Shown piece by piece: positions 16,776 through 24,932 of a DNA stretch of 41,422 nucleotides. Source of the stretch: Streptomyces lushanensis (GTDB taxonomy: Bacteria; Actinomycetota; Actinomycetes; Streptomycetales; Streptomycetaceae); contig NZ_MAUD01000024.1 of the NCBI RefSeq assembly GCF_001700515.1, positions 1 through 41,422 of the forward strand, given 5' to 3'. Each line of letters opens with the position of its first letter. Positions within the stretch are counted from its first letter, which is position 1. The notes beneath the pieces were generated by a model that saw only the letters and a program-made list of their open reading frames with translations, was not told the DNA's origin and did no database searches. A program made the position numbers and the translations under genes.

Positions 16776-17753
16776 GTGCTCTGCGAGGCGGCGTTACTCC
16801 AGTACCGGGAGGCGGTATCGGTCGGCTCGATCGCCGCGGACTCGGCGACTCCTTGCATCACCGCCCTCGGCCTGCTGGAACCCGCAGCGGGCGACGCCGG
16901 ACACCTGATTCCCGTACCCCCCTCCGTGGCCGCCGGCCGAGCCCTGGCCCCCATCGAGAAGGAGGTCGCGGCCAGGCGCCAGCACCTCCTCCACCTGACG
17001 GAGTCCTTTCAAACCGCGGAAGAGGTATTCACCTCCGCGCGCAAAGGTGAACTGCCCAGCTCCACCGTGTTGCGCGGCGGTGAACTCATCGCCCGTACCA
17101 TCGATGCCTCGGTGGCCGCCTGCAGGTCCGAGTTGCTCACCGCGCAGCCCGGAGGCCGCCGGCCGCCGGAAATACTGGAATCGGTGGCGCAGCGCAATCT
17201 CAATCTTCTGGCGAGGGGAATCCGCCAGCGGACGCTCTATCAGCATTCGGTGTGGTCGCATCCACCGACCGTCGAATACATCAGAAAGGTCGCGGAGGCC
17301 GGCGGGGAAATTCGGACGGTGGATGAAATGTTCGACCGGCTTATCATCTGCGACCGGGAGGTGGCCTACATTCCCACCAAACCGGACTACTCCGACGAGG
17401 CCCTCGAGGTCCGCGATCCGGCGATCGTCTGGTTCCTCACCAACCTGTTCGAATACGCCTGGGCACGGGGCACCCCTGTCGAGCCGAACATGAAGAACCG
17501 CCCGCGCGTCGTCGTCTCCGAGATTGAGCAGAGCATCATCCGCTTCCTCGTCGCCGGCCACACCGAGGAGAAGGTCGCCCGTGGGCTCGGTATCAGCCGG
17601 CGCACGGTGGCCGAGTACATCAGCCGCATCTCGCGCCAGCTCGGCAGCGTCAGCAGGGCGCAGCTCGGCTATCTCATCGCCGTCCACGGTCTGCTCTCCG
17701 ACCAGGTGGTCGTCGCCCCTCACGACGCGGCGGATCATGACGTCACCGAGTAG
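16776..17753 (+). CDS. LuxR-type helix-turn-helix regulator, likely cluster-specific
   Basis: A 325-aa protein. The C-terminal LuxR/GerE-type HTH is at residues about 255-315 (EIEQSIIRFLVAGHTEEKVA, GLGISRRTVAEYISRISRQL). The N-terminal part has the pattern of Streptomyces TrmB/LuxR-like regulators: LCEAALLQYREAV, then ITALGLLEP and LIPVPPSVAAG. The central domain (YQHSVWSHPPTVEYIRKVAE, RTVDEMFDRLIICDREVAYIP) probably senses a ligand or partner. I chose GTG 16776, with AGGAGG 11 nt upstream; TTG 16737 also has an AGGAGG but at only 4 nt. It is the only regulator inside the cluster and probably controls it. Confidence 0.85.
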   Translation: MLCEAALLQYREAVSVGSIAADSATPCITALGLLEPAAGDAGHLIPVPPSVAAGRALAPIEKEVAARRQHLLHLTESFQTAEEVFTSARKGELPSSTVLRGGELIARTIDASVAACRSELLTAQPGGRRPPEILESVAQRNLNLLARGIRQRTLYQHSVWSHPPTVEYIRKVAEAGGEIRTVDEMFDRLIICDREVAYIPTKPDYSDEALEVRDPAIVWFLTNLFEYAWARGTPVEPNMKNRPRVVVSEIEQSIIRFLVAGHTEEKVARGLGISRRTVAEYISRISRQLGSVSRAQLGYLIAVHGLLSDQVVVAPHDAADHDVTE

Positions 17754-17849
17754 GCGATGTCCCGCCTCCACTCGCCCACCTCCTTCCGCGGCGCGTCCAC
17801 TTGGTCCGTACGGTCCCGGTCCGTGCGCTCCTGGTCCGTGCGCTCCCGC

Positions 17850-17984
17850 GTCGCGCGGAAGCGCGCCGGGAGAGGTGTCGCCGATCTGGTCGGCGGTCCT
17901 GTCGGGTTGGCTCTCGGTCACGGACTCCGAGGTGAAGAGACGAACCGGCATGGCAGGTGCTCCGGAAAGAGGGGGAGGAGACAT
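17850..17984 (-). pseudogene. metK (S-adenosylmethionine synthetase) N-terminal remnant
   Basis: Ten bases after the thioesterase stop, on the same strand, a frame reads MPVRLFTSESVTESQPDRTA followed by DQIGDTSPGALPRD. SAM synthetases begin RLFTSESVTExHPDKxADQIxDTxLDALL, so this is clearly derived from metK. The catalytic His and Lys of HPDK are changed to Gln and Arg, and homology stops after about 33 residues in a low-complexity stretch (GAHGPG repeats). The open frame continues far into the LuxR-type gene, antisense, and that part is not metK. I infer that an intact metK once closed this operon, presumably to feed SAM to the methyltransferase, and has decayed. Confidence 0.7.
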
Positions 17985-17993
17985 GGACGCCGG

Positions 17994-18791
17994 TCAGCGG
18001 CCCGCGAGGGACACGGCGGCGACCTCGTCGCGGATGGCGGTGCATACCTCGTCCGCATGCTCGAACAGGTAGAAGTGACCGCCCGGCCAGGAGCGTGCGG
18101 TGGTCCGGGCCGTGGAGTGCCCGCTCCAGGGAGCGGCGATCCGCGGACCGGCCACGGGGTCGTCCTCTCCTGTGAAGACGGTGAGCGGGGAATCGAGCAG
18201 CGGTCCGGGGTGCAGCCGGTAGGTGTCCACGATCGAGAGATCGCCGCGCAGCACCTCGACCATGAGGTCCAGCAGGTCGGGCAGCTCGAAAACCTGCTCG
18301 GGAGTGCCTCCCAGGCCCCGCATGAAGGCGGTCAGCCGCTCCCTCGGCCACAGGTGGCGCTGGGCGCGGTCGAGCCGGTGACCGGGCGCGGGCGCCCCGG
18401 AGAGCCCCACCCACTCGGGCCGCAGGCCCAGCGCCGAGAGCTCCCGGGCCGCTTCGAAGGCGATCAGCGCGCCCATGCTGTGCCCGAAGACCGCGTAGGG
18501 GCCGGACAGCGAGGAGCGGAGTTCCCGTACCACGTACGCGGCGGCCTGCACGGAGGTGCGGCAGGCCCGCTCGCCGGTGGCCATCAGTCGTCCCGGAAGG
18601 TCGACGGACCACAGGTTCCACTGTGCGGGAAGCCGTCGGGTGAAGGGTGCGAAGGACGCCGCCGACCCCCCGGCGTGGTGCAGGAACACCAGCGTGACGG
18701 GCGCGAGGGAGGATTCGGTGCGCGTCCCTCCCCGGGCGGACACCGGTGCGAGCGAGTGCCGCAGGTCCTTCACCCCGGCCCCCATGGCCAT
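17994..18791 (-). CDS. Type II thioesterase (alpha/beta hydrolase)
   Basis: A 265-aa stand-alone thioesterase of the kind that frees stalled or misprimed acyl groups from carrier proteins of NRPS and PKS lines. Seen: LVFLHHAGGSAASF, the nucleophile elbow FGHSMGALIAFE, LTVFTGEDDPVA with the usual Asp region, and the terminal catalytic His in GGHFYLFEH. The start is ATG 18791, 5 bases after the preceding stop; ATG 18785 is an alternative. It sits at the distal end of the biosynthetic operon, typical for editing thioesterases. The lipid or peptide thioester it clears is unknown. Confidence 0.88.
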   Translation of the reverse strand: MAMGAGVKDLRHSLAPVSARGGTRTESSLAPVTLVFLHHAGGSAASFAPFTRRLPAQWNLWSVDLPGRLMATGERACRTSVQAAAYVVRELRSSLSGPYAVFGHSMGALIAFEAARELSALGLRPEWVGLSGAPAPGHRLDRAQRHLWPRERLTAFMRGLGGTPEQVFELPDLLDLMVEVLRGDLSIVDTYRLHPGPLLDSPLTVFTGEDDPVAGPRIAAPWSGHSTARTTARSWPGGHFYLFEHADEVCTAIRDEVAAVSLAGR

Positions 18792-18796
18792 GCCGT

Positions 18797-19759
18797 TCAC
18801 AGGCCCCGGTACTCCACTGCCGTGACGGCCCAGGTGAACCCCATGCCGCTGCTGGCGAGCAGCACGAGGTCGCCCTGCTCGAGCCGCTTGTCGTCCATGA
18901 GGCCGCGCAGAGCGATCAGCGGGTCGGATCCGCCCATGTGCCCGAGCCGGTCGTAGTTGAAGACGCTCTTCCGCTCGGGGATGCCCAGGTGCTTCAGCAA
19001 CCGTTCGTGCATGCCCTTGTCGCCCTGGTTGATCAGGAGGTACGCCACGTCGGAGAGGTCCCTGCCCAGCGTGGACAGGACGTCCCCTACCCGGGCCGGG
19101 AAGTTCTCCAGGTAGGCGTCGGCGAGGCCGGTCCTGCGGCCGCGCCGGCGCATCAGGATCCGATCGTCCTCGACGTCCCCCGAGTAGTAGTCCGCCCAGG
19201 ACGGGTCCGTGCGCATCGACGACGTCAGCACCTCGAAGGCGCAGTCGCCCCGGCCGAGGAGCAGGGCCGAGGGGGCGTCGCCGAAGTTGAACAGCGCCTT
19301 GGAGTCGGGATCCTGGTAGTCGACGAGTTGGCTGAGGCGGTCGCCGACGAGCACGAGGACGTACGGGCCGCCGCTCACGGCGAGTTCGTTGAGACCGGCA
19401 CGTACGGCGGCCATGCCACCGTTGCAGAAGTTGGTCACCTCGAAGCAGTGCGCGCGGGAGATGTCCAGTTCCAGCGCGACCCGGGCGGCCGGTGACCAGA
19501 AGGGCTGGTCCCACTCGCCCGAGCCGGCGTAGATGACGTGACTGACCTCCTCGGGCGGCACCGCGTTGCGCTCCAGCACCGCCCGCGCGGCCTCGGCCGC
19601 CAGCTCCCACGCCTGTTCGTGATCCCCGAGGACGGGGAAGTCCTCGGTGTGTGTGATCGCGAGGATGTCATTGATCGGAACGCCGGATTCCGTGTGCATG
19701 TGGTGCGCGTCCACGCGGGAAGCGGGAAAGCGCACCTCGAAGTCGACTATGCCGCCCAT
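18797..19759 (-). CDS. KAS III (FabH-like) family acyl transfer enzyme, altered triad (copy 2)
   Basis: A 320-aa thiolase-fold protein. The catalytic Cys is Cys112 (VTNFCNGGMA), the same number as in E. coli FabH. Where FabH has His244 (motif HQAN) this protein has Asn244 in LINQGD, and where FabH has Asn274 it has His274 in RLGHMGGSD, so the two residues appear exchanged. The C-terminal glycine-rich stretch (LLASSGMGFTWAVT) is intact. KAS III homologues in natural-product clusters often transfer acyl groups or make C-O/C-N bonds instead of condensing with malonyl-ACP. GGAGAG precedes ATG 19759. It shares the operon with a second, distant KAS III at 24933-25916. Confidence 0.85.
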   Translation of the reverse strand: MGGIVDFEVRFPASRVDAHHMHTESGVPINDILAITHTEDFPVLGDHEQAWELAAEAARAVLERNAVPPEEVSHVIYAGSGEWDQPFWSPAARVALELDISRAHCFEVTNFCNGGMAAVRAGLNELAVSGGPYVLVLVGDRLSQLVDYQDPDSKALFNFGDAPSALLLGRGDCAFEVLTSSMRTDPSWADYYSGDVEDDRILMRRRGRRTGLADAYLENFPARVGDVLSTLGRDLSDVAYLLINQGDKGMHERLLKHLGIPERKSVFNYDRLGHMGGSDPLIALRGLMDDKRLEQGDLVLLASSGMGFTWAVTAVEYRGL

Positions 19760-19814
19760 GGCCCTCTCCGTTGTCGTGTCGTCGGGGTCGGTCCGCCCAT
19801 CCGTGTCCGACCGC

Positions 19815-20876
19815 TCACCGGTCCCCTTCGTCCTCGGCGGAGAGCACGCGCAGCCGGTTCAAGTGGGTGAGACCTGTCAGGACCGAACGCGTCGGCAGTC
19901 CGAAGTCGATGAGACAGGCCACCTCGTCCACACCGATCTCCCGGAAGCGGTTCACGGTGTCCCGTACCTTCTCCGGCGTGCCCAGCAGACCGCCGCCGTC
20001 GTAGTAGCGGTCGAAGGAGCGGTTGACGATGAAGTCCACGTCCTCGGGAGCGAGCCGCGACGCGTCGATCCGGCGACCGTCCAGCTGGGAGCCCAGGAGC
20101 AGCCCGAGCGAGCTGCGAAGGTACTCGGACAGCGGACCGCGGACCTCCGCACGGACGGTGTCCTCGTCGTCCCCCAGGAAGGTGTGCACCATGAGGGCCA
20201 CATGACCGGTCCACCCGTCGGACCTGCCCTGCTCCACGACCGCCTTGCGGTACTCGGCGATCTTCGAGGCGAGGTCGTCCAGGTCCTGGCCGAGGAGGTG
20301 GGTCAGCAGCCCGGCGCCGAGCCTGCCGGCGTTGCGGAAGGTCTCCGCTCCGCCGGCGCTGGTGACCCAGACGGGCAGCTCCGGCTGCACCGGAGGCGGG
20401 AACACGCCGAGCTGCTGTGTGGTGCCGACGCCGTCGGTCACCGTCAGCTTCTCGCCCCGCCAGAGCGCCCGTACCTGCTCCACCCGCTCCAGCAGCAGTT
20501 GCCGGCGGTTCTCGTAGTTCTCCGGGTAGAACGCGAAATCGGTGGCGTGCCAGCCGGAGGCGAAGGACAGCCCGACCCGGCCGTTGGACAGGTTGTCCAC
20601 GACCGACCACTCCTCGGCGATCCGCAACGGATGGTGCAGCGGTGCCACCACACTGCCCGCGCGGACTCCGACCCGCTCGGTCACCGCGGCGACCGCCGCC
20701 GCCGTGACGGAGGGGTTCGGGTACAGGCCGCCGAAGGGGTGGAAATGCCGTTCCGGCGTCCACACGGCGGAGAAGCCGTTACGGTCCGCGAACCGGGCGC
20801 CTTCCAGCAGGAGCTCGTAGCGGTCCTTCTCCTTCTCGGTGCTGTCGTTGGCGAAGTAGAAGAGACTGAAGTCCAT
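19815..20876 (-). CDS. Luciferase-like FMN-dependent monooxygenase
   Basis: A 353-aa TIM-barrel flavoprotein of the natural-product luciferase-like (MupA/Atu-type) group. It begins FSLFYFANDSTEKEKDRYEL and contains TPERHFHPFGGLYPNPSV, VAPLHHPLRIAEEWSVVDNL and SFASGWHATDFAFYPENYE, all characteristic of this group. Members hydroxylate or Baeyer-Villiger-type oxidise carrier-bound or free intermediates in NRPS/PKS pathways using FMNH2 and O2. The enzyme needs a reductase; the flavodoxin-fold protein at 15093-15731 is a candidate. It lies between the exporter and the copy-2 KAS III gene. Confidence 0.87.
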   Translation of the reverse strand: MDFSLFYFANDSTEKEKDRYELLLEGARFADRNGFSAVWTPERHFHPFGGLYPNPSVTAAAVAAVTERVGVRAGSVVAPLHHPLRIAEEWSVVDNLSNGRVGLSFASGWHATDFAFYPENYENRRQLLLERVEQVRALWRGEKLTVTDGVGTTQQLGVFPPPVQPELPVWVTSAGGAETFRNAGRLGAGLLTHLLGQDLDDLASKIAEYRKAVVEQGRSDGWTGHVALMVHTFLGDDEDTVRAEVRGPLSEYLRSSLGLLLGSQLDGRRIDASRLAPEDVDFIVNRSFDRYYDGGGLLGTPEKVRDTVNRFREIGVDEVACLIDFGLPTRSVLTGLTHLNRLRVLSAEDEGDR

Positions 20877-20924
20877 GGGTTCTTCTCTCCGGGCGGCCCA
20901 GGGCCGACCCGCTCGGCGGACGGA

Positions 20925-22163
20925 CTACGCGACGGACTCTTCGACGCCGGAGGGCGGCGTCCGGCGGGTCCCGGCGGCCCATGAGGCCACCGCCGGCGCC
21001 ACCAGTCCCGCGGCGAGCAGCAGGGCCGAGAAGACCAGCCAGCCGGCCGCGCCCAGACCGGCGATCAGCGCGGTGGCCAGCGCCGGCGTCACCACCGTCC
21101 CGAGCTGGGTGGACATACCGAACATTCCCTGGTACTGGCCCTGGGCGTGGTCGGGTGCCAGCCCGAAGGCGAGCGACCAGGAGCCGGCGCTGTAGAACAT
21201 CTCGCCGACCACATGGACGATGGCTCCCGCCAGCAGAATCAGCACGGCGAGCCACACGGGCCGGTCCGCCGCCAGGGCGAAGAGCACACAGCACACCGCG
21301 AGCAGCACACCCGACTTGCGCAGCGTTCGGGCTCCGCCCGGCACGTCGTCGCTGCCCTTGCCAGCCCGCACCTGGAACAGCACGACCATGATGGTGTTGA
21401 GGATGATGATCACCGAGTACACCCACGTGGGCGCCGTCGTCCGGTCGGTCAGCCAGACGGGCAGCGCGACGGTGAGGATGGCGACGTTCATCACCAGGAC
21501 CGAGTTGAGCAGCGCGACGAAGGCATAGGGAACGTCGCGCAGCACGATCCACTTCGAGCCGGACTGCTCCTTGGGCGCCGACGCGACCTGCGGCACGGTC
21601 AGGTAGGCCAGCCCGGACACCACGAACATCGCCCCGCCCGCGATCAGCAGACCGACGTAGCCGGTCCGGTTGTCGAAGAACAGGGCGACCGCCCCGGCTG
21701 CGGCCCCCAGTGACACGCCCAGATTGCTGACCGCTCGCATGTAGGACCAGGCCCGGACCCGCTCCTGCTGCGGAATCAGCCCGGCGATCAGCGCGCCGCG
21801 GGCCGCGTCCGTCGAGGACTCCGCCATCAGCGCCAGGCTTGTGACGATCACAAGGCCCGTGAACCCGTCGACGAAACCGTAGCCGCAGACGAACACACCG
21901 AGCAGCAGCAGGAAGCCCACCGTGGTGTTGCGCGGCCCGGCCAGGTCCGCGAGCCGGCCGGCCGGGATACTGGCGGCCATGCCCACCGCGGCACCGATCG
22001 TCATGGCCAGACCGACCCGTTCGGCGGGTATGCCCACGGTCCGCGTGAAGAACAGCAGGCTGACGGACATGAGAATGCCGTGGCCCGCTGTCTTGGCCAG
22101 GTTGCTCAGGCACAGCGTGCGCACCACGCCCTTGGGCGGGACGATGTTCTGGAGGATGGACAC
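20925..22163 (-). CDS. MFS transporter, probable product exporter
   Basis: A 412-aa integral membrane protein with about 12 hydrophobic segments, for example VGLLIAGGAMFVVSGLAYL and WLVFSALLLAAGLVAPAVAS. GTG 22163 has AGGAGATC upstream and begins 10 bases after the adenylation gene stop. The loop between the second and third segments (GRLADLAGPRNTTVG) is the MFS motif A region. Placed inside the biosynthetic operon, it probably exports the product and so gives self-resistance; the substrate is inferred from context only. Confidence 0.85.
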   Translation of the reverse strand: MSILQNIVPPKGVVRTLCLSNLAKTAGHGILMSVSLLFFTRTVGIPAERVGLAMTIGAAVGMAASIPAGRLADLAGPRNTTVGFLLLLGVFVCGYGFVDGFTGLVIVTSLALMAESSTDAARGALIAGLIPQQERVRAWSYMRAVSNLGVSLGAAAGAVALFFDNRTGYVGLLIAGGAMFVVSGLAYLTVPQVASAPKEQSGSKWIVLRDVPYAFVALLNSVLVMNVAILTVALPVWLTDRTTAPTWVYSVIIILNTIMVVLFQVRAGKGSDDVPGGARTLRKSGVLLAVCCVLFALAADRPVWLAVLILLAGAIVHVVGEMFYSAGSWSLAFGLAPDHAQGQYQGMFGMSTQLGTVVTPALATALIAGLGAAGWLVFSALLLAAGLVAPAVASWAAGTRRTPPSGVEESVA

Positions 22164-22172
22164 TGTGATCTC

Positions 22173-23759
22173 CTAGGCGACCGTGGACGCCGGATCCGGT
22201 GACATCAGGTCGGATGTGATGCGGAGCCGGTCGATCTTTCCGTTGGCGTTGAGCGGCATGGTCTCCAGATGCCGGAAGCGGCGCGGCACCATGTGGACGG
22301 GAAGCTGCCTGCGCAGCGCCCGGGCGAGGATGCCCGGCTCGGCCGGCTCGCCGGTGTAGCAGCCCACGAGCTCGGTCTCGTCCCCTCTGCGCAGCGCGAC
22401 CACGACGGCCTGGCGCACGGCGGTGTGCCGGCGCAGGGCGGCCTCGATCTCGCCGAGTTCGACGCGGTAGCCGCGCACCTTCACCTGGTTGTCCAGCCGG
22501 CCCAGGTGCACGAGCTGTCCGTCCTCCCACCGCACCCGGTCGCCGGTGCGGTAGTAGTGCTCGGCCGTCAGCTCGCCCGTACCGTCGTACACGGCGACGC
22601 CGTCCCCGCCGTGCAGCAGGAAGCGCCCGCTGTTGTCGGCCGGGTCGAGGTAGCCGTCGAAGCGCTGGGACCCGCGCACCACCAGCTCGCCCTCCTCGGC
22701 GGGGCGGCCCTGCCCGTCGAGGACCAGATGCTCCAGGAAGCCGTAGACGGGCCCGATGGGGACCGTGTCGTTGGACGTCTTCGGCCAGTCGCCGATCTCG
22801 GCCGGCAGGGTGTACTCGGTGCAGGCAACGGTGAGTTCGGTGGGACCGTAGACATTCACGAGGGTCGCCCCGGGGGCCACCGCGTGCCAGGCCGCGGCCT
22901 GGTCGTACGACAGCTGCTCGCCGATGAACACGCTCATCCGCAGGTCGGTCGCCCGCCCCGCGCTCAGGCTGCCCAGCTCCTGCCCGACGGAGACCACGGA
23001 CGGCACCGAGAACCAGTGCGTGATCTCGTTGTCCACCACGTAGTCGACCGGCGAGAGCAGTTCGGCCCGGTCGGGCACGACGAGGGTCGCGCCGGCGCCC
23101 CAGGTGACGAACAGGTCGAAGACCGACGGGTCGAAGGTGAGGTCGAAGGTGTGCGACATCCGGCAGCCCGGTCCGATACCGAAGCGCGCGATGTTGTGCG
23201 CGAGGTACGGCGAGACGTTGCGGTGCCGGACGGGCACGCCCTTGGGCCGCCCCGTCGATCCGGAGGTGAACAGCATGTACGCCACATCGTCCGGGGACGC
23301 CGTACGCGCGGGCAGCGGGCGCATCGGCGGGGTGCCCGCGCGCCCGGCGGACGCCACCTCGTCCGCGGCCAGCCGCAGTTCGGTCGGCACGGCACCGCCC
23401 AGCTCCTTGTCGAGCTGCGCGGAGTCGGCGGCGTCCGCGATCAGTACCTCGCTGCCCGCCAGTTCGCAGATCACGCGGTTGCGCGAGGCCGGGAATGCGG
23501 GGTTGATCGGGGTCACCGCGGCGCCCAGGCGGAGCGCCGCCAGGTAGCCGGACAGGGACACCACGCTGCGGGTCGCGATCACGGAAACCCTGCTGGGTAC
23601 CGTGCCGTGCTCCTGGAGGATCCGGCCCGCGACCGCCTCGGCGGCGGCGCGCAGCTCCCGGTAGGTGAGCCGTTCGCCGCCGGCCTCGAGAGCCGGCTCA
23701 CCGGCGTGGCGGGCGACGGAACGCTCGAACCACTCGTACATCGTCAGCACATCAGTCAC
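22173..23759 (-). CDS. Stand-alone adenylation enzyme (amino-acid-activating type)
   Basis: A 528-aa ANL-superfamily protein without a fused carrier domain. It shows A3 (LFTSGSTGRPKGV), A5 (VYGPTELTVA), A7 (YRTGDRVRW), A8 (RLDNQVKVRGYRVELGEIEA) and the A10 Lys (NGKIDR). Aligned by eye with GrsA, its pocket reads about D-P-F-F-F-G-V-V-A-K, which does not match a code I know; the FDPSVFDLF segment resembles DltA- and prolyl-type free-standing A enzymes. GTG 23759 overlaps the FkbH-like stop codon (GTGACTGA) and has GGGGAG upstream. It probably loads the carrier domains that lack an A domain (the T of the C-T-C protein, the free carrier at 31770-32132 and/or the ACP at 27051-27326). Confidence 0.88.
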   Translation of the reverse strand: MTDVLTMYEWFERSVARHAGEPALEAGGERLTYRELRAAAEAVAGRILQEHGTVPSRVSVIATRSVVSLSGYLAALRLGAAVTPINPAFPASRNRVICELAGSEVLIADAADSAQLDKELGGAVPTELRLAADEVASAGRAGTPPMRPLPARTASPDDVAYMLFTSGSTGRPKGVPVRHRNVSPYLAHNIARFGIGPGCRMSHTFDLTFDPSVFDLFVTWGAGATLVVPDRAELLSPVDYVVDNEITHWFSVPSVVSVGQELGSLSAGRATDLRMSVFIGEQLSYDQAAAWHAVAPGATLVNVYGPTELTVACTEYTLPAEIGDWPKTSNDTVPIGPVYGFLEHLVLDGQGRPAEEGELVVRGSQRFDGYLDPADNSGRFLLHGGDGVAVYDGTGELTAEHYYRTGDRVRWEDGQLVHLGRLDNQVKVRGYRVELGEIEAALRRHTAVRQAVVVALRRGDETELVGCYTGEPAEPGILARALRRQLPVHMVPRRFRHLETMPLNANGKIDRLRITSDLMSPDPASTVA

Positions 23760-24930
23760 GGCCCGGCTCCCCGGCAGGCCGGGGCGTCCCCAGATCGGGC
23801 GCGTCGAGACGCATCGTGGTGGGCGGATCCTGCCGGACGGGCTCGATGTGCAGCAGCTCGATCCCCTCCTGGTCCGCGGCATCGGCCTCGCCGGGGAGGA
23901 CGTCGGAACGCTCTCCCTCGTACGGGGCGAACCCCGCGAAGCGGTAGGCGACCTCCATCATCCGGTTGCGTTCGGTGCGCCGGAAGTCCGCGAAGAGCCG
24001 TACCCCGGAGCGCGCCGCCTCGTCGACGAGCCAGCGCAGGAGCACCGTGCCGGCGCCGAAGGAGACCACCCGGCAGGACGTGGCGAGCAGCCTGAGCAGC
24101 CAGGCGCCGGCGTGCCGCTCCAGCAGCACGATGCCGACCGCGCCGTGGTCACCGAACCGGTCGCGCAACTGGACCACGAGGACCTCGTGCCTCGGGTCGG
24201 TCAGCAGGGCGCGCAGGTGTTCGTCACCGTAGTGGACACCCGTGGCGTTCATCTGGCTCGTACGCAGGGTCAGTTCCTCGACCCGGGCGAGGTCCGGTCC
24301 GGTCGCCCGGCGGATGGTCATCTCCAGGACCAGGGTGCGCAGGAACTCCTCGTCGGGCCCGGCGAACTCCTCACGGGCCGTCTCACGGCGGAAGCCCGCC
24401 TGGTACATCTCGCGGCGGCGGCGGGAGTCGACGGTGACGACCGGGCTGAACTCCGGCAGCGAGGCCAGCTCCGCGGCCTGTTCCGCCGGGTAGCAGCGCA
24501 CCGCGGGCAGGTGGTGGGCGACCTCGGCCCGCTCGGCGGGCTGGTCGTCGACGAAGGCGATCGTGTCGAGCGCGAAGTTGAGCTGGTCGGCGATCCGCCG
24601 CACGGACCCGGACTTGGGACCCCACCCGATGTGGGGCAGCACGAAGTACTCGGCGATTCCCAGCTTCTCCAGCCGGGCCCAGGCGTGGTCGTGGTCGTTC
24701 TTGCTGGCCACCGCCTGGAGGATGCCGCGCTCGTCGAGGGCCTTGACCACTTCGCGTATCCGCTCCGGCAGCGTGACCTCCCCGTCCTCCAGGAGGGTCC
24801 CGTTCCACAGCGTGTTGTCCAGGTCCCACACCAGGCACTTGACCGCTTTGGCCGGTCCCGGCGGGGTGGAGGCGTCGGCCTCGTTCATCCTGTCCATCTC
24901 CGTCTCGCTTCCCGCTCTCGCCTCTGACAC
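23752..24930 (-). CDS. FkbH-like HAD-superfamily protein (glyceryl-ACP former)
   Basis: A 392-aa protein. The N-terminal HAD domain has DLDNTLWNGTLLED (the Asp-x-Asp motif), KNDHDHAW and FVDDQPAERAEV. The C-terminal half carries the GNAT-like domain of this family (LTLRTSQMNATGVHY, FGDHGAVGIVLL). FkbH proteins take 1,3-bisphosphoglycerate, dephosphorylate it and load glyceryl onto a dedicated ACP. The adjoining ACP, acyl-CoA dehydrogenase and 3-hydroxyacyl-CoA dehydrogenase match the rest of that path to hydroxymalonyl-ACP. I start at GTG 24930, which has GGGAGG 7 nt upstream; ATG 24888 would shorten it by 14 residues. Confidence 0.9.
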   Translation of the reverse strand: MSEARAGSETEMDRMNEADASTPPGPAKAVKCLVWDLDNTLWNGTLLEDGEVTLPERIREVVKALDERGILQAVASKNDHDHAWARLEKLGIAEYFVLPHIGWGPKSGSVRRIADQLNFALDTIAFVDDQPAERAEVAHHLPAVRCYPAEQAAELASLPEFSPVVTVDSRRRREMYQAGFRRETAREEFAGPDEEFLRTLVLEMTIRRATGPDLARVEELTLRTSQMNATGVHYGDEHLRALLTDPRHEVLVVQLRDRFGDHGAVGIVLLERHAGAWLLRLLATSCRVVSFGAGTVLLRWLVDEAARSGVRLFADFRRTERNRMMEVAYRFAGFAPYEGERSDVLPGEADAADQEGIELLHIEPVRQDPPTTMRLDAPDLGTPRPAGEPGRD

Positions 24931-24932
24931 GG

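Noticed and set aside
16794..17984. 396-aa minus-strand frame beginning with SAM-synthetase sequence
   Set aside because: Only the first about 45 residues are metK-like or plausible; the rest runs antisense through the LuxR-type gene and is a shadow.
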